Shown here one piece after another: positions 63,148 through 64,000 of a DNA stretch of 64,000 bases. The position numbers were made by a program, and so were the translations under genes. The stretch lies in contig NZ_CP040753.1 of the NCBI RefSeq assembly GCF_006064855.1, forward strand, positions 1,302,001-1,366,000, read 5' to 3'. The stretch is from Sulfitobacter sp. BSw21498 (lineage in GTDB: Bacteria; Pseudomonadota; Alphaproteobacteria; Rhodobacterales; Rhodobacteraceae). Numbering within the stretch: the first letter of the stretch is position 1; the number at the start of each line of letters is the position of its first letter. The notes under the pieces were generated by a model. It saw nothing but the letters and a program-made list of their open reading frames with translations. It searched no databases and was not told the origin of the DNA.

Positions 63148-63747
63148 ATGTTCAATATCATTGCCACTTGGATGAGTGGTCTCGGTCATTTTGGCGTAGC
63201 TGCCCTCATGCTTGCGGAAAACGTGTTCCCGCCGATCCCGTCAGAGCTCGTGATGCCCATTGCTGGATATTTATCGGCGGAAGGTCAACTCTGGCTACCT
63301 GCAGCGATACTCGCCGGAACCATCGGCTCGGTACTTGGTGCATTGTTTTGGTACTACATTGGCATCTGGATCGGCGAGGAACGGTTGCAGCGGTTCGCCG
63401 CACGGCACGGTGCCTGGCTTACGCTTTCTGCAAAAGACGTGGACAGCGCGGGATTGTGGTTTCGTGACTATGGCTGGCGCGCGGTCTTTTTCGGTCGGAT
63501 GATCCCGGGGGTGCGTACGCTCATCTCGGTACCTGCCGGCATTGCACGTATGCCGCTCAGGCCCTTTCTGATATTCACGACACTCGGCAGCTTGATTTGG
63601 ACGGGCTTGCTCGCAGCCGCGGGGTTTTTGTTGCAAGCTCAGTATGACGCCGTTGCGGTTTGGGTCGATCCGGTTTCGACCCTCGTGGTAGTAAGCTTGA
63701 TCGGCGTCTACATTTTTCGGCTGATACGGCATTTACTGCGCCGGTGA
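63148..63747 (+). CDS. DedA-family membrane protein
   Basis: This 199-residue protein has the DedA pattern: ENVFPPIPSELVMPIAGYLS (about 24-43), GALFWYYIGIWIGEERL, the FGRMIPGVRTLISVPAG motif (about 117-133) and about five membrane segments. DedA proteins flip undecaprenyl phosphate or phosphatidylethanolamine and are needed for proton-motive-force homeostasis and resistance to cationic peptides. The start ATG 63148 has GGGAAGAG upstream; an earlier in-frame start at 63133 is less likely. Confidence 0.92.
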   Translation: MFNIIATWMSGLGHFGVAALMLAENVFPPIPSELVMPIAGYLSAEGQLWLPAAILAGTIGSVLGALFWYYIGIWIGEERLQRFAARHGAWLTLSAKDVDSAGLWFRDYGWRAVFFGRMIPGVRTLISVPAGIARMPLRPFLIFTTLGSLIWTGLLAAAGFLLQAQYDAVAVWVDPVSTLVVVSLIGVYIFRLIRHLLRR

Positions 63748-63899
63748 GAGGCTGACGTCAGTTGATGCGCTAGAAGCAAGCGGCTAACCTCTGCCACGCG
63801 GTTGGCACGGAAGGCCGACAATGTCAGACCGCTCGTTACTTGGGCTATATGTGGTGGCGGCAGAAGTTTTGAAAATGTGCCAGATCTAAAGGGGCCGCG

Positions 63900-64000
63900 G
63901 TGACGATTTCAGAGTTCGCACGATCAACCGGAATTTGGACGCGTTTAAAGCCGATCGCGCCGTATATTCTGACCGCGGTATTGTTCACGCTCGGAGCTTT
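63900..64000 (+). CDS. Start of a membrane protein, cut by the window edge
   Basis: A GTG with AAGGGGCC upstream opens a frame of 33 codons that runs off the end (FARSTGIWTRLKPIAPYILT...). A hydrophobic segment begins at about residue 20. The type cannot be assigned; a lysyl-phosphatidylglycerol synthase/flippase-like protein would fit the neighbourhood, but that is a guess. Confidence 0.5.
   Translation, partial: MTISEFARSTGIWTRLKPIAPYILTAVLFTLGA

Overview
The window looks like a chromosome (or chromid) segment of a marine alphaproteobacterium of the Rhodobacteraceae/Roseobacter group. This is inferred from the GC-rich backbone genes and the order SPOR lipoprotein, D,D-carboxypeptidase, tmk, holB, tatD, MBL hydrolase. 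No 16S gene is present to confirm it.

Region A (1-10.36 kb) is an integrated element beside the 3' end of a tRNA-Ser(UGA) gene. It starts with the C-terminal half of a tyrosine integrase and carries small DNA-binding proteins (AlpA type, winged helix) and a Cys4 zinc-ribbon protein. Two defence modules follow. The first is a cassette of a MmeI-like type IIL restriction-modification enzyme, a NucS-like nuclease and a small unknown protein. The second is a DarTG-like toxin-antitoxin pair in antitoxin-first order. The tail of the zinc-ribbon gene is repeated after the first cassette, so the cassette sits between direct repeats.

Region B (10.4-22.0 kb) is GC-rich core genome: SPOR lipoprotein, D-Ala-D-Ala carboxypeptidase, tmk, holB, tatD, MBL hydrolase, AEC transporter, GST, serine hydrolase and a CPA1 antiporter.

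Region C (22.1 kb to the right edge) begins at a 25-bp fragment of a tRNA 3' end. Iterated 7-11-bp repeats of the kind seen at integrase arm sites lie next to it. No intact tRNA follows, so this is probably the left end of an island more than 42 kb long. Its left part (22.6-31 kb) is an insertion-sequence graveyard holding a truncated CBASS-like nucleotidyltransferase, an IS inside an IS, and an IS481-type element split by an IS3-type element. The rest (31-64 kb) is unusually rich in membrane proteins for ion homeostasis and the cell envelope: YihY, MgtC (two broken copies), ExoD, a CaCA antiporter, TrkH, PAP2, MscS (one intact, one broken), VIT1, CorA, DUF202 and DedA. Two paralogous OmpR-type two-component systems are embedded in it. 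One faces an ArnT-like/GT2/GtrA glycosyltransferase operon. The other lies between a PepSY-like secreted protein and a VIT1 transporter. I read this as an envelope and cation stress island; that functional reading is inference.

Near the right end, two copies of one 1257-bp IS3-family element form a self-insertion, one inside the other in opposite orientation, each with a 3-bp target duplication. This gives a near-perfect inverted repeat of about 1.1 kb centred near 61.9 kb.
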